NCBI RefSeq assembly: GCF_020509005.1
Contig: NC_063017.1
Coordinates: 1,798,001-1,862,000 of the forward strand
Source: Fulvia fulva
Taxonomy: Eukaryota > Ascomycota > Dothideomycetes > Mycosphaerellales > Mycosphaerellaceae
Direction of reading: 5' to 3'
DNA: 64,000 bases
The translations under genes and the position numbers were made by a program. How positions within the stretch are numbered: the first letter of the stretch is position 1; the number at the start of each line of letters is the position of its first letter. The notes below the pieces were generated by a model. It did not search any database, had not been told where the DNA came from, and worked only from the letters and a program-made list of their open reading frames with translations. This document shows positions 1-9,651 of this stretch, in pieces.

Positions 1-2124
1 TCGCCTAGTGGCCCGGTTAGCGACCCCGAGGCCAAGGCGCGTCTACTAGCTAGCAAGTTCTTCCCGCCCCTAGTCGAGGCTGATCTAAGCGACATAAACA
101 GCTCTACTCCCCTAGCCCCTAGCATCGCGGTCTAACAGGAGGTGTCCGAGGGAGAAGTTGCCGCTGTGCTAAGGAAGTTGCCGGCGAAGAAAGCCCCGGG
201 GCCGGATAGGATCCCAAACGAGCTACTAAAGAAGTGTAGAGATCAACTAGCCCTAGCAGTTGTAGCGATCTTTAACGCCTGCCTACAGACCGGGTACCAC
301 CCGATAGCTTTTAAACAATCGACGACAGTGGTCCTACGCAAGCCGCAGAAGGAAGACTATACGTAGGTAAAGTCGTACCGCCCAATTGCGCTCCTTAACA
401 CTCTTAGGAAGGCGCTTGAGAAGCTAGTTATAACGAGACTCTCCGAGGCGGCAGAGGAACACTCCCTACTCCCGGACACCTAGATAGGTGCGCGCCTATA
501 GCGATCGACGCTATCCGCGATAGAACTTATCACCTCTCAGGTAAAGGCCATCTGGTATAAGAATAGGGACAAGGTGGCTTCCTTACTTAGCCTAGACATA
601 TCGGGAGCCTTCGACTACGTGTCACACCCGCGGCTACTCTACATCCTAAGGTCGAAAGGACTCCCTAAGTGGCTTGTCAACTTCGTACGGTCCTACCTCC
701 AAAACCGTAGTACGTCGATCCTGGTCGGCCAGTATAGAAGCCTATTTCAAGCAGTCTACACTAGAATCCCGTAAGGCTCAACGCTAGCACCTATTCTGTT
801 CCTCTTCTTTATAGCGACGCTGCTCCCAGCCCTAGAATCCCAGAACACCGCTACGAGCGGCTTCGTAGACGACACAAACATCCTAGCGTGGTCTTCCTCG
901 ACTAAGGAGAACTATAGGCTACTAGAAGAGAAGCACAAGATCTGCGAGGACTGGGCTAGGAGGCACGGGGCTCGGTTTGCCCTAGAAAAGTACAATCTGA
1001 TACACTTTACGCGCCGGCCACGGTTCTACAATATGTAAGCTTCTATCCAGATATAGGGGCACACGACTAACCCGGCAAATTAGCTTAGGATCCTCGGACT
1101 ATAGGTAGACCCGGCGCTACGGTAGAGGAAGCACGTACAGGCAATATTACGGAAAGCTGAACAGAATATAGCATCATACCAGAGGCTCACTACGTCCACA
1201 TAGGGGGCGGACTTCCGGCAGTCACGACTTCTATATACGGCTATTGTACGGCCAGTCCTTACCTATGGCAGCCAAGTGTGGTCCTTAGGCGAGAGGGCCT
1301 GCCCATCGAAGGGACTCGTCGCGCCGCTAGCGAAGATCTAAAACCAATGCCTAAGGAAGGTCACCGGGGCATATAAGTCGACACTAACGAGGATGCTTAA
1401 GCACGAGACCGCTATACCGCCGATCGACCTATATATCCAGGGACTACGGACCTCCTACTTAGGCAAGTCGGCACAGTACCTAGTATAGAAGGTTATCGCC
1501 AGTACAGTCGCAAGGGCCCGCGAATCAGTACTAGCGTATAGGGGCATTCGACCCGGAAACGAGCCGAACTACCGGGTAAGGGACGAACAGCTAGCAACAC
1601 AATAGGAAGGTAAGAAATCGTTTGTAGAGCAACTATGGAAAGAGAGGTGGAACAACCAGGTTGTAGGGCATAGTGGACGCCCTTAGCTAGCGGGACAACC
1701 TAAGGAATGGTTAGCTACAAAATCCGCGGTCAAGCACCCCCCGAAGCTCATCCACTACCGCCTTACGAGGGCACAGAGTAGCATAGCAACCCAACTGCGA
1801 AGCGAACACATCGGCCTCTAGGGGTACCTATCATAGAGGAAGGTTCCAGGATACACGAATACTAGCTGCCCCTGCGGCTATCGCTCCTAGAACGTACGGC
1901 ACGCACTCCTCGTCTGTCCGAGGTGGTCGCTAGGAAGGGGGGAGTGGATGGCAAAGGCGAGGAACCGGACGATTAGGGCACTTCTTAACAACGCTGAGGA
2001 CCTACGGCGTATTACGAACTGGATACTAGAGAAGGGCTGGCTAGAACAGTACCGCCTAGTAGGAACAGTGCAGGAAGAGAGGACACGACGCAGCGCGACG
2101 AGACCGGCTGGGAGCGGGGGCTAA
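1..2124 (+). mobile_element. Tad1-like LINE retrotransposon, reverse-transcriptase ORF, RIP-damaged, cut by window start
   Basis: One frame (that of base 1) runs from the first base to a TAA at 2122-2124, interrupted only by scattered TAG/TAA codons, so the window begins inside the ORF. Readable reverse-transcriptase blocks are APGPD at 193-207, LLSLDISGAFD (motif A) at 583-615, a P-stop-GSTLAP block (motif B, stop where Gln is expected) at 769-792 and FVDD (motif C) at 862-873. A C-terminal CxC...H...C finger lies at 1867-1917, as in Tad1/Jockey-type ORF2. The stops fit CAG-to-TAG and CAA-to-TAA, the change RIP makes at CpA. Many CA and TG dinucleotides remain, so damage is moderate compared with the Gypsy element at 31.5-39.7 kb. 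The copy is dead. The clade is assigned by motif style only. Confidence 0.85.
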
Positions 2125-2565
2125 CGGGGTAGTGACATGGACTACGTACGTTCAGAGGGAAAGCTAAACTAGACAAGGAGTAGTCGGGGGCGGGAAGGGT
2201 TTTCACCTATTCGGGTTTCCCTTTGTACATAACAATAGATATATACCTGCATAGGCCGGATAGGGTCCTAGAACAGGGGAATGACAAATCTATCTATATA
2301 AGAGTCGATAGGTCTCTCTCACGCGGCCGCATGTGGCTTGCAACAAAGGGGTACCATTATGGCGGCCGATGTTGCTCCGTCTTGGGTATTGGTAATGACC
2401 ACACGCCAACACTCCATCTTCCCGCTCTTACAACCTCCCAACGTACCATCTGGCCCGCCACACCGACGCCTCCCCCAGTTCCACAAACCCTCTATATCCG
2501 ATCCGGTATCTCCCCCCTCTGCGGATCCTAGAATTCCCCGAAATCAGCTCCCATCATCCTGACCC
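2125..2565. other. LINE 3' flank and intergenic DNA
   Basis: The first 80-190 bases after the LINE stop look like element 3' UTR (TA-rich, similar in style to the element). No poly(A) tail or target-site duplication could be fixed, so the element's exact 3' end is unknown. Short frames here have no coding character. Confidence 0.4.
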
Positions 2566-2813
2566 TCATCGCCTGCGAGGTTGTATAAGAGAACTCACAC
2601 ATCTCGCCACGTTCCCATCGCCACAAAGATACCTCTCTCCACAAGCGCACCAAAGAATCTCCTACATCAAACATATAAGCGCCACGAAGCGAGCTCACAG
2701 GCGGTAGTAACGGGACATACACCACTGGGACAAGTCGCCTTGCCGCGACATCCTGCTTGCGCGGAGACAAAAGTTGCGAAGAAAAGAAATATGAGGATGG
2801 CGAGGAAGTGCAT
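2566..2813 (-). CDS. Small secreted cysteine-rich protein (candidate effector), 2 exons
   Basis: Proposed CDS is complement(2566-2661, 2721-2813), 62 residues. It opens with a clear signal peptide (about residues 1-18, hydrophobic core ILIFLFFATF, cleavage after VSA). A 59-nt intron at 2720-2662 starts with consensus GTATGT and ends in TAG; removing it keeps the frame. The spliced mature part has six cysteines in an internally repeated pattern, C-x5-C-x7-C, one residue, then C-x5-C-x7-C. That symmetry appears only after splicing, which supports the intron. Unspliced, the frame would end after 48 residues with four cysteines. No family was recognised; secretion, small size and paired cysteines are typical of fungal effectors or defence-type peptides. 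It sits between the dead LINE and NOP2 (convergent to neither), a common setting for effector genes. Function is inferred from form only. Confidence 0.55.
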
Positions 2814-3143
2814 GGTGGACGGAGTAGGTAGGGGTGGAGGGTAAAGGGGCGAGCCGAGGAGAGTCCTATGTACTCGATCAACACCTTCCGTATGGAGGGA
2901 GTGCAATGGACACCACTTTATAGCCGGTGTTCCTCCGTCTTGGTTGGTTCCAGAGTGCTGGTGGGCACACCGTCTCTAGTTCAGGTTTGCGGGCTCTTTC
3001 CGCGCCCATACGAGCATCGTCGCTCCAAAGGCTATAACCTGGAAGTAAGACCATGCGGCGGTATATCCAGAGAACGCGAAAACAGTGCTTATCCTGAGCA
3101 AGACAGCTGTGTGGAACATCTGTACAATTCTTCTGCCAGAATA

Positions 3144-5135
3144 CTATCTCGACAGACTCTTGACAGCTTTACTTTTGCTCGCCTTGGGGTCGATACCCTT
3201 CTTCTTCAACTGCTTCTTCAGACTCCTCTCGATGATCTTTTCATCTTCGTCGTCGTCGAAGCCACCGAAATCATCACTTGCACCATTCGCTGCATCACTC
3301 TCTTCCGTGATTGGTACATGCACATCTTCATCGTCTGCGTCCTTCTCGGTAATACCACCATTCGCATGTTGCTTCTTCTCCTCTGCGCTGCCTTGCGCCT
3401 TGACAGCATTCGCCGGTGTGGGGCCAGTCTTCTTAAGCTTGGCGATGAAGAAGCCGTCGACGTTGTATGCATGTGGGTAGTATCGTCTTGTCTCTTTCAT
3501 ACTCGGGTGAAAGCGCTTCGATTGGTATCGGGTGAACCCTTCCTTACCGAAGACAAGGCCTGTCGGTACCAGCTTCACGTTGGGTCGCTTGTTGAGAACG
3601 TATTGCACGACCTGCTCGTCCTCCTCGACTGTGACTGAACATGTACTGTAGACGATATAGCCTCCAGTCTTGCTCGCGTGGTCCACAGAGTCGACTGCTG
3701 CTAGCAGAAGCTGTTTCTGAAGATGCGGTAGGCGGAGGAAGTCGGCTTCGGTCTTATTCGTCTTGACGCTGGCATCCTTTGCAATAACACCAGTACCCGA
3801 GCAAGGCGCGTCGAGCAGGACTCGGTCAAAGCCACCCATGACCTTGGGGAATTCCAGAGCAGAATAGTTGCACACGATCGTATTCTTGACGCCGAGTCGG
3901 TGAATGTTACCAATCAAACCCTTGGCACGATCCTTGTTGGCGTCGTTGGAGAAGATACAGCCGGTGTTGCGCATGAGTGCCGCCAAATGTGTCGTCTTTC
4001 CTCCTGGAGCAGCGGCCATGTCGAGCACCCTCTCGTGCTCTTGCGGTGCCAGAGCCATGACTGGAAGGAAAGACGACGCAGCCTGCAGGATGTAATGTCC
4101 TGCCAGGTACTCTGGAGTGGCACCGAGCGGCACTTGCGACTCGAAGATCTGCAGACCGACTTTGGACCACTTCCCGACAGGCTCCAACGTGACACCTCTG
4201 TTGATCAGCGAGTGCGCGAGATCTCGCCTGTGTGTCCGTAGTGTATTTGTGCGGATGACCATCGGTCGAGGCGTTTCGTTGGCGTCGAAGAAGGCCAGTG
4301 CTTCCTGCGGCGGGAACAGCGAATACAGCTTCTCGGCCAAAAAGGGCGAGTATCCGTAGTATGTGCAGATGTCGTTCAGCAGCGCCTGTGTATAGTCTGC
4401 TCTGCTCTTTCCCGGTTCCGCCAGATCCTTGAAACTGGTCAAGACACGCACCGTCTCTGTGATGCTCGTTCGCAGCATCTGCAAGTCTGGTGCGAGCATA
4501 CTCGACTTGCCATCTTCTTGGCCCTCGTCCAGGTCTGCCTCGATGTTCGTCTGCATCGCATCTTGTCGCAATTCTGCTTCAGCATCTGCGGCATCTTGTG
4601 CTCTCTTCTTGTCCAACTTCCTCGTAAGACCGGCGATATTGGCAGCATTCAGCTTCTCCATGCCATCGTCTTCGTCTTCATCGTCTGACCACATCTTCTG
4701 CTTTTGCACCTCGTCGTCCGAGTAGTCGACATCGTCGTCTGAGCCCGAAAGTGCATGCTCGAGACGGCTCGCATCGCTGCCATATGCATCATCGTCCAGG
4801 TCAAGGTCAGCCGTTCCTACTCCGTTCAGCTCGTCCTCCAGCACATCGGCGCCGTCTATTGCGTCGCCGCTGAGATGTGCAACATCGTCGTCGTCGAGCT
4901 CGGGCTCTGGCTCTGGCTCTGGCTGTCGCTTCTTCGGCGCCTTCGCCGCTGGCACAGCCTTCTTGGCAGTGCCATTCGTGGTCGGCTTCTTTGCAGGCTT
5001 GACTTCAACCGTCTTCTGCTTTTTGATGGCGCTGTCCGTGGGAGCTACCGACTTTCGCTTCTTCGTTGAGATCTTCGTCTCGTCTAGCACCTCGGGCATG
5101 CCCTGCTTCTTGTTCATGCGACGTCCGGCACCCAT
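3144..5135 (-). CDS. nop2: Nucleolar rRNA (cytosine-C5) methyltransferase NOP2
   Basis: This enzyme makes m5C in large-subunit rRNA using S-adenosylmethionine and is needed for 60S assembly in the nucleolus. The start at 5135 is preferred over an in-frame ATG at 5165 because it gives the NOP2-style beginning MGAGRRMNKKQG. The N-terminal third is Lys-rich then Asp/Glu-rich and presumably disordered. The methyltransferase domain shows the SAM loop DMAAAPGGKT (about residue 370), DAPCSGTG with one catalytic-type Cys (about 443) and YSTCSV with the second Cys (about 497). The C-terminal tail is again acidic then basic. The length of about 663 residues fits fungal NOP2. It is a single exon ending with TAG at 3144-3146. 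The opposite strand carries long overlapping frames that are shadows. Housekeeping and intact. Confidence 0.95.
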   Translation of the reverse strand: MGAGRRMNKKQGMPEVLDETKISTKKRKSVAPTDSAIKKQKTVEVKPAKKPTTNGTAKKAVPAAKAPKKRQPEPEPEPELDDDDVAHLSGDAIDGADVLEDELNGVGTADLDLDDDAYGSDASRLEHALSGSDDDVDYSDDEVQKQKMWSDDEDEDDGMEKLNAANIAGLTRKLDKKRAQDAADAEAELRQDAMQTNIEADLDEGQEDGKSSMLAPDLQMLRTSITETVRVLTSFKDLAEPGKSRADYTQALLNDICTYYGYSPFLAEKLYSLFPPQEALAFFDANETPRPMVIRTNTLRTHRRDLAHSLINRGVTLEPVGKWSKVGLQIFESQVPLGATPEYLAGHYILQAASSFLPVMALAPQEHERVLDMAAAPGGKTTHLAALMRNTGCIFSNDANKDRAKGLIGNIHRLGVKNTIVCNYSALEFPKVMGGFDRVLLDAPCSGTGVIAKDASVKTNKTEADFLRLPHLQKQLLLAAVDSVDHASKTGGYIVYSTCSVTVEEDEQVVQYVLNKRPNVKLVPTGLVFGKEGFTRYQSKRFHPSMKETRRYYPHAYNVDGFFIAKLKKTGPTPANAVKAQGSAEEKKQHANGGITEKDADDEDVHVPITEESDAANGASDDFGGFDDDEDEKIIERSLKKQLKKKGIDPKASKSKAVKSLSR

Positions 5136-5781
5136 TTTGCTAAGGTTTACTGTACAAAAGCGCAATGGAGATGGCTTGGAGACACATGAAATTTCACAAA
5201 GTCCAACTCATTCGGGATCTGCACGCCGGAGCTCGGCCCTGTCGAGCCGAGATGCAAACACCACGTGCATGCACGTGCCTGTGCGCGTGCACCTTCCCCT
5301 TCCATTTGGAACTCTCACTTCAACTTGACACCACAACATCGCTCCACTCCATCTCCCTGTCATCAGCCACTACATGAGAAGCATGAGACTCACGCCACAT
5401 ATCAACCTTCAAGACATGCAAGTGCAGCTCTCCGGAATCGTCGTTCCATGAGCCAGACCGCGCCGCTATGACAAGACTCCACCACATGCAAATGCGCAAA
5501 ATTCACTGTGGAGCTCGTTTACAGACTGGTATACTGTCTAGATCTTGAGCAACACGCGCACTGCTCTGTCCCTGCTGGCATTGACTCTCCACCCGCTGCA
5601 TGCTCGACCGCCCAAGGCTCTCCTCCTACCGCGAGATTGGCTTCCACACTCCTTGCTCTTCCACGGGCCCCACCGCAACGAAACGAACAACACCATTCTC
5701 CTGGACAGTGCGCCGCTTCGAAGCACAGCCTTAGCCACGCTTGATCACCTAGCCTCCGCTCGGGTTGCTGCTTATTATGCT

Positions 5782-6339
5782 ATGCCACGGGTTCCTGGTC
5801 GCAAACTCAAACGTCAAGCCCAATGCTTCTGTGACAATTACTTCGACAGCTGGCGGGAACCTCCACTTAAAGATGTGCAAGATGCACTACTCAACGCACA
5901 TTTGCATCATTGGTCAGTCGGCAGGAGCATCTCCGAGCAGCAAAGCATGTTTGAATCGCTTGATGCCACTGTTCGCAGCATATTAGAGATGGAAGATGTT
6001 CTGGGACAGCCCACGCAAGAGAACGGGTGAGCACCAGAGCATTCCTCCGACAACGACCGAAGCGCCGTCGTGGAATTCGTCCGGAAATCGCGTATTTTCC
6101 TCGGTGCAAATGTCACCGGCCCACTGTTTTCCTCGCAGTTTAGGATCGAGCTCGATAGGGCATACCTCCACAACGAGGCCCACATCCATCGTATCTGGGA
6201 GTTCCGCATGGCTGCGCGGTCGGTCGAGCAATCGAGGTTTGCGGTCATGTCAATGTGTGCCATAGCGCAGCACTATCGAGACAGACCCGATGGATTCGAT
6301 AGGTACTGTGGTCTCAAGGCATGTCCGGAGGCGTAACGC
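5782..6339 (+). pseudogene. Weak coding-like frame with an in-frame TGA; identity unknown
   Basis: A frame open from about 5545 (first ATG at 5782) continues to a stop at about 6339 except for one TGA at 6028-6030. The part after the TGA is as protein-like as the part before it and stays in the same frame. A CGA-to-TGA change would explain the stop, though the base after it (GGG-TGA-GCA) could also be read as a GTGAGC splice donor. No family, signal peptide or domain was recognised. Other frames overlap on the minus strand, so this is a low-confidence call. The 640 bases before it (5136-5781) hold the NOP2 promoter and nothing else I can support. Confidence 0.25.
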
Positions 6340-7092
6340 TGGGTACAGCCATATGTCGACATCGCCAGAGATTGCAAACACACGAGGAACGTTTGCGCAT
6401 AGGTGGACACCATCGATGATAGCAGGAAGCAGAATGATTTCGAGAAGAAATAGGGGTTCGTAACTATGGAGGCGGGCGCTTGGATCATTCATTTGGAATG
6501 TTGAGAAGTATAGCATCCACAAGCATTCAGACAGGAAAGGTGTCATGCTGTACAATAGGTGTTAGATAAAATCGTATCGTCAGACAAGAACTTTCCCAAC
6601 CAACAGCTCTGTATGCAGGCCGTATCTCGGATTTCCTCAGCACAATATTCGTATACCCGCAGTGATCTTGTCAAGGTAAATACTGACACTCTGTGAAGAA
6701 TGTCGCGCCCTCCATTAAGACCCATCCAGCCACGTGCGTAACCACACTTTGGAACGGCCATCAAAGAAAGTAGCATTCGTGGCCTGTGCTCCAGCAGCCT
6801 CCATGGTCGTCGATTGTGTAACCCTATCGACCTTCCTTCGGCGAGCGAGCCGGCAGGGAAGGAAACGCCGTGAGGTCCGTATTTGGTCGATGAAGGAAGC
6901 ATATGACAAAGACAGTGAAAAGTCTCAATCATGAATACCAATAACTACACAATCCCGCACCGCAGCAGCGCCCAACAAAGAAGACCCCTCGTCCCAGCCG
7001 GTAAGTAACAGCTCCCCTCCACATGACAGTGCATTGTCTACACCATCATTTCTCCTCAATCGAGCTGCCCGCTCAAGACTTTCACAACCCCT
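6340..7092. other. Intergenic, no gene seen
   Basis: About 750 bases with only short, mutually overlapping frames on both strands and no recognisable protein signature, repeat or RNA gene. It ends at the stop of the secreted repeat protein. Confidence 0.4.
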
Positions 7093-8529
7093 CTAGATAC
7101 CACCAAGTCCGCCCGACAGACCTCCAATAACTGGCAGACCCTGAACAGGGCTAGCAGCCTTAGTCTCAGCAGCGGCCCTCTGCGTAGCAGAAGCGATAGC
7201 GCCAGCGGCGGCACGTGTAGCCGAAGCGAGAGCGGCTTGTGCAGAGGCTGAAACAGCAGAAGCAACAGCAGCCTGGACGGCGGCTTGGGATGCTTGCTGA
7301 GCAAGAGATTGGATCGCAGCGGCGTCTGGAGCCTGACGGGCCTTCAAGCCACCAAGACCACCAGTCAGGCCACCGAGGACTGGGAGAGAGCCGAGAGGGT
7401 TGGCTGGGGCCGGGGTGTTGAGGGCGATAGCAGAGGTGGTGACAGAGCTGCGGACAGCGGTCACGAAAGTGGTGGCGGCCTCAGGGAGTTTGGAGTCTTC
7501 GTGCTCTGGGCTGGTGCGCTTGATTGGGAGGCCACCACCAAGACCACCAAGGACTGGAAGGTTTCCGAGAGGGCTGGCTGGTGCTGGTGCACCAACTGCA
7601 GGTACGGCTGGCGTGGGAAGGACAAGTTGGGTTGAGAATGTTGGGCTCAGGGCGACAGCTGTTGAGGTCTGTGCGAAGAAGTGTGGCTCCTCCTCCTCCA
7701 TAGGCGCCCACTCGTGGTGCTCTGAACCCCCGCTGGCGCCAGTAGCGCTGTGGCTGTCCTCGTCCTCATCCCACTCGTTCTCTGAGCTACCGGCGCCAGT
7801 AGCGCTCGAGCTGTCTCGCTTGATTGGGAGACCACCGCCAAGGCCGCCGAGCACTGGAAGGTTACCGAGAGGGCTAGCCGGTGCTGGTGCAGGAACTGCT
7901 GGGACTGCTGGGACTGCTGGAGTAGCAATGACGAGTGCAGAAGTCGTTGTTCGGAGCTCAATGATGGAAGAAGTCGCGGTCCTCTCCTCTGGGAATGCTT
8001 CTTGTGGGAACTCCTCTTCCATGGGTGCCCACTCGTGGTGCTCGAAACCACCGCTGGCACCAGTAGCGCTCGAGCTGTCTCTCTTAATTGGGAGACCACC
8101 ACCAAGGCCGCCGAGCACTGGAAGATTGTGGGTTGGCATCGTGTCCACTGGAAGGTTGTCGGCTGGCAGGTTGTCGGCTGGCAGCGCACCAGTCGGCAAT
8201 GCGGTAGGACTGGGCGTACCCGCGTCACAGAGGTTGAGTGGGTAGTACAGAGTCGTTGTCGCCATCTCAACGACTTCGGTTCCGCTGGAGATATAGATAC
8301 GAGTGAAGTCTTCGACGACCTCTGTCTTCTCCTCGACGTGGTCGAGGTCGTGCGCTACGGCGGTGACTGGAAGCTTGGCTGCTGCTGTGGTGAGGGCCGC
8401 CGCTTGTTGGGTTGCGACTCCCGAGTGCTTGTTGCCTACAGGCAGGCCACCGAGCATATTGAGAACATCGGGGCCGAGGGCGTTGGTGAAGGCCGCCATG
8501 CCCAGGAGGGACAGGTAAGATTGGTGCAT
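7093..8529 (-). CDS. Secreted Gly/Ala-rich repeat protein with Kex2-type dibasic sites
   Basis: The 478-residue frame begins with a signal peptide (about residues 1-18). A block LPVLGGLGGGLPIKR occurs three times (around residues 135-149, 224-237 and 325-337), each time ending in a dibasic KR. Two looser copies (GGLTGGLGGLK near 385 and GGLSGGLGGI at the C-terminus) close the series. Between blocks, a second unit containing EHHEWAPMEEE appears twice. The last third is an Ala/Gln/Ser-rich stretch (about 395-460), probably helical. KR after a repeated core is the layout of Kex2-processed secreted fungal proteins; a structural cell-wall role for the Gly-Leu blocks is the main alternative. No DUF3328/UstYa-type oxidase gene lies nearby, so a cyclic-peptide pathway is not supported here. 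Single exon, intact, ATG at 8527-8529. Confidence 0.7.
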   Translation of the reverse strand: MHQSYLSLLGMAAFTNALGPDVLNMLGGLPVGNKHSGVATQQAAALTTAAAKLPVTAVAHDLDHVEEKTEVVEDFTRIYISSGTEVVEMATTTLYYPLNLCDAGTPSPTALPTGALPADNLPADNLPVDTMPTHNLPVLGGLGGGLPIKRDSSSATGASGGFEHHEWAPMEEEFPQEAFPEERTATSSIIELRTTTSALVIATPAVPAVPAVPAPAPASPLGNLPVLGGLGGGLPIKRDSSSATGAGSSENEWDEDEDSHSATGASGGSEHHEWAPMEEEEPHFFAQTSTAVALSPTFSTQLVLPTPAVPAVGAPAPASPLGNLPVLGGLGGGLPIKRTSPEHEDSKLPEAATTFVTAVRSSVTTSAIALNTPAPANPLGSLPVLGGLTGGLGGLKARQAPDAAAIQSLAQQASQAAVQAAVASAVSASAQAALASATRAAAGAIASATQRAAAETKAASPVQGLPVIGGLSGGLGGI

Positions 8530-9651
8530 CTTTGCTGCAGAAACGATGTTGCTAAACGAGCGTGGTGGTTAAGGAACGAATGAAGGAAAGAGTCAGTGTC
8601 TAGTCGGAGCAGAAGAAGGAGAGGCGGTAGATGCATGCTGCCTATAAGCTACCTGGACAACCACAACGTCGGTTCGAGACACTCATTTCCCCTTGGCGGT
8701 TGAATCCCTATACACGTGAAGGCGCACGGGTGATGTACATGGCCGTTGGGAGGTGAGGTGTCTCGTACCAGAAAATGGATTCCATCGATACCAAGACTTG
8801 CGAGTCGAGACAGCCGGAAGGGATGGTCCATCAATTGTCGGAGACCAATGCAGAGGCGGGACGGCGACGACATCCGGTAACAAGAGGTCGGTCTATTCAT
8901 CTTGATGGATGAGATATAATCACACTGTCATATGGGAGGTGGACACCAAGTTCCTGTTGCGATGTGTGGACTGACTGGCTCGTGAAGACCGTATCTCTGA
9001 CTGCCATCTTGGAGTAATTGTCGCACACGTTGGCAATCTCCAAGCTCGGAGAATGCGACGAGTTGATGATAGATCGCAATCTCACATGTCTGTCAGAACA
9101 GAGATGCCGCCGATGGAACCATGGGTTGGGGCTGCAAAGTCTGGTAAGCATGTCTTGCCCAACGTTCCGAACCGTCGTTTATGCCAAGGAGAAGTCCGCA
9201 AGGAGCAGGCCGCAGAATATCTCACGGAGAGTGCCGCAGTAGCATGTGAGTACTCGTGATTGTCATGGTACCGGTCATGGTCGCTTGTCTTGCGGGCGAT
9301 GAGCATTGTCATGGAGAAGGAAGAAGGGAGGTGGTCGTTTTGTTAGCGTGTCACTCTCGTGTTCAGCACAGACGATTTCAATCTCACGTCAACATCAGTC
9401 TTCCTCTCCCAACTCTCCATCACTTTCATTCGCGTTTGCTCGGACAATCAGAGAAGCAGCTGACCGTGGCAAGAACTCACGGCGAGCAGTATCGATGACA
9501 TCAAGATAGCTCGTTGTCCTTCCTTCCCCACTCTTGGCCATTTGTTGGCCGACGCCGGCAACAAGGCTGGTGTGGTCATCTTTCGGCTTACATATGCTCT
9601 TCTTCTTGTAACTGTCAGGAATCCCTACATCTTCTCCGGCACTTGCCAGTC
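8530..9651. other. Intergenic, no gene supported
   Basis: About 1.1 kb between the divergent starts of the repeat protein and the amidase remnant. Short frames occur on both strands but none shows a domain, signal peptide or convincing splice structure. Confidence 0.4.

Noticed and set aside
2868..3638. Plus-strand 256-codon frame
   Set aside because: Overlaps the NOP2 3' half on the other strand and shows no protein signature.
7400..8245. Plus-strand 281-codon frame with repeated segments
   Set aside because: The repeats are the complement of the secreted repeat protein.
7093..8529. Cyclic RiPP (dikaritin) gene cluster
   Set aside because: No UstYa/DUF3328 oxidase, methyltransferase or peptidase partner is adjacent; only the KR-repeat layout matches.
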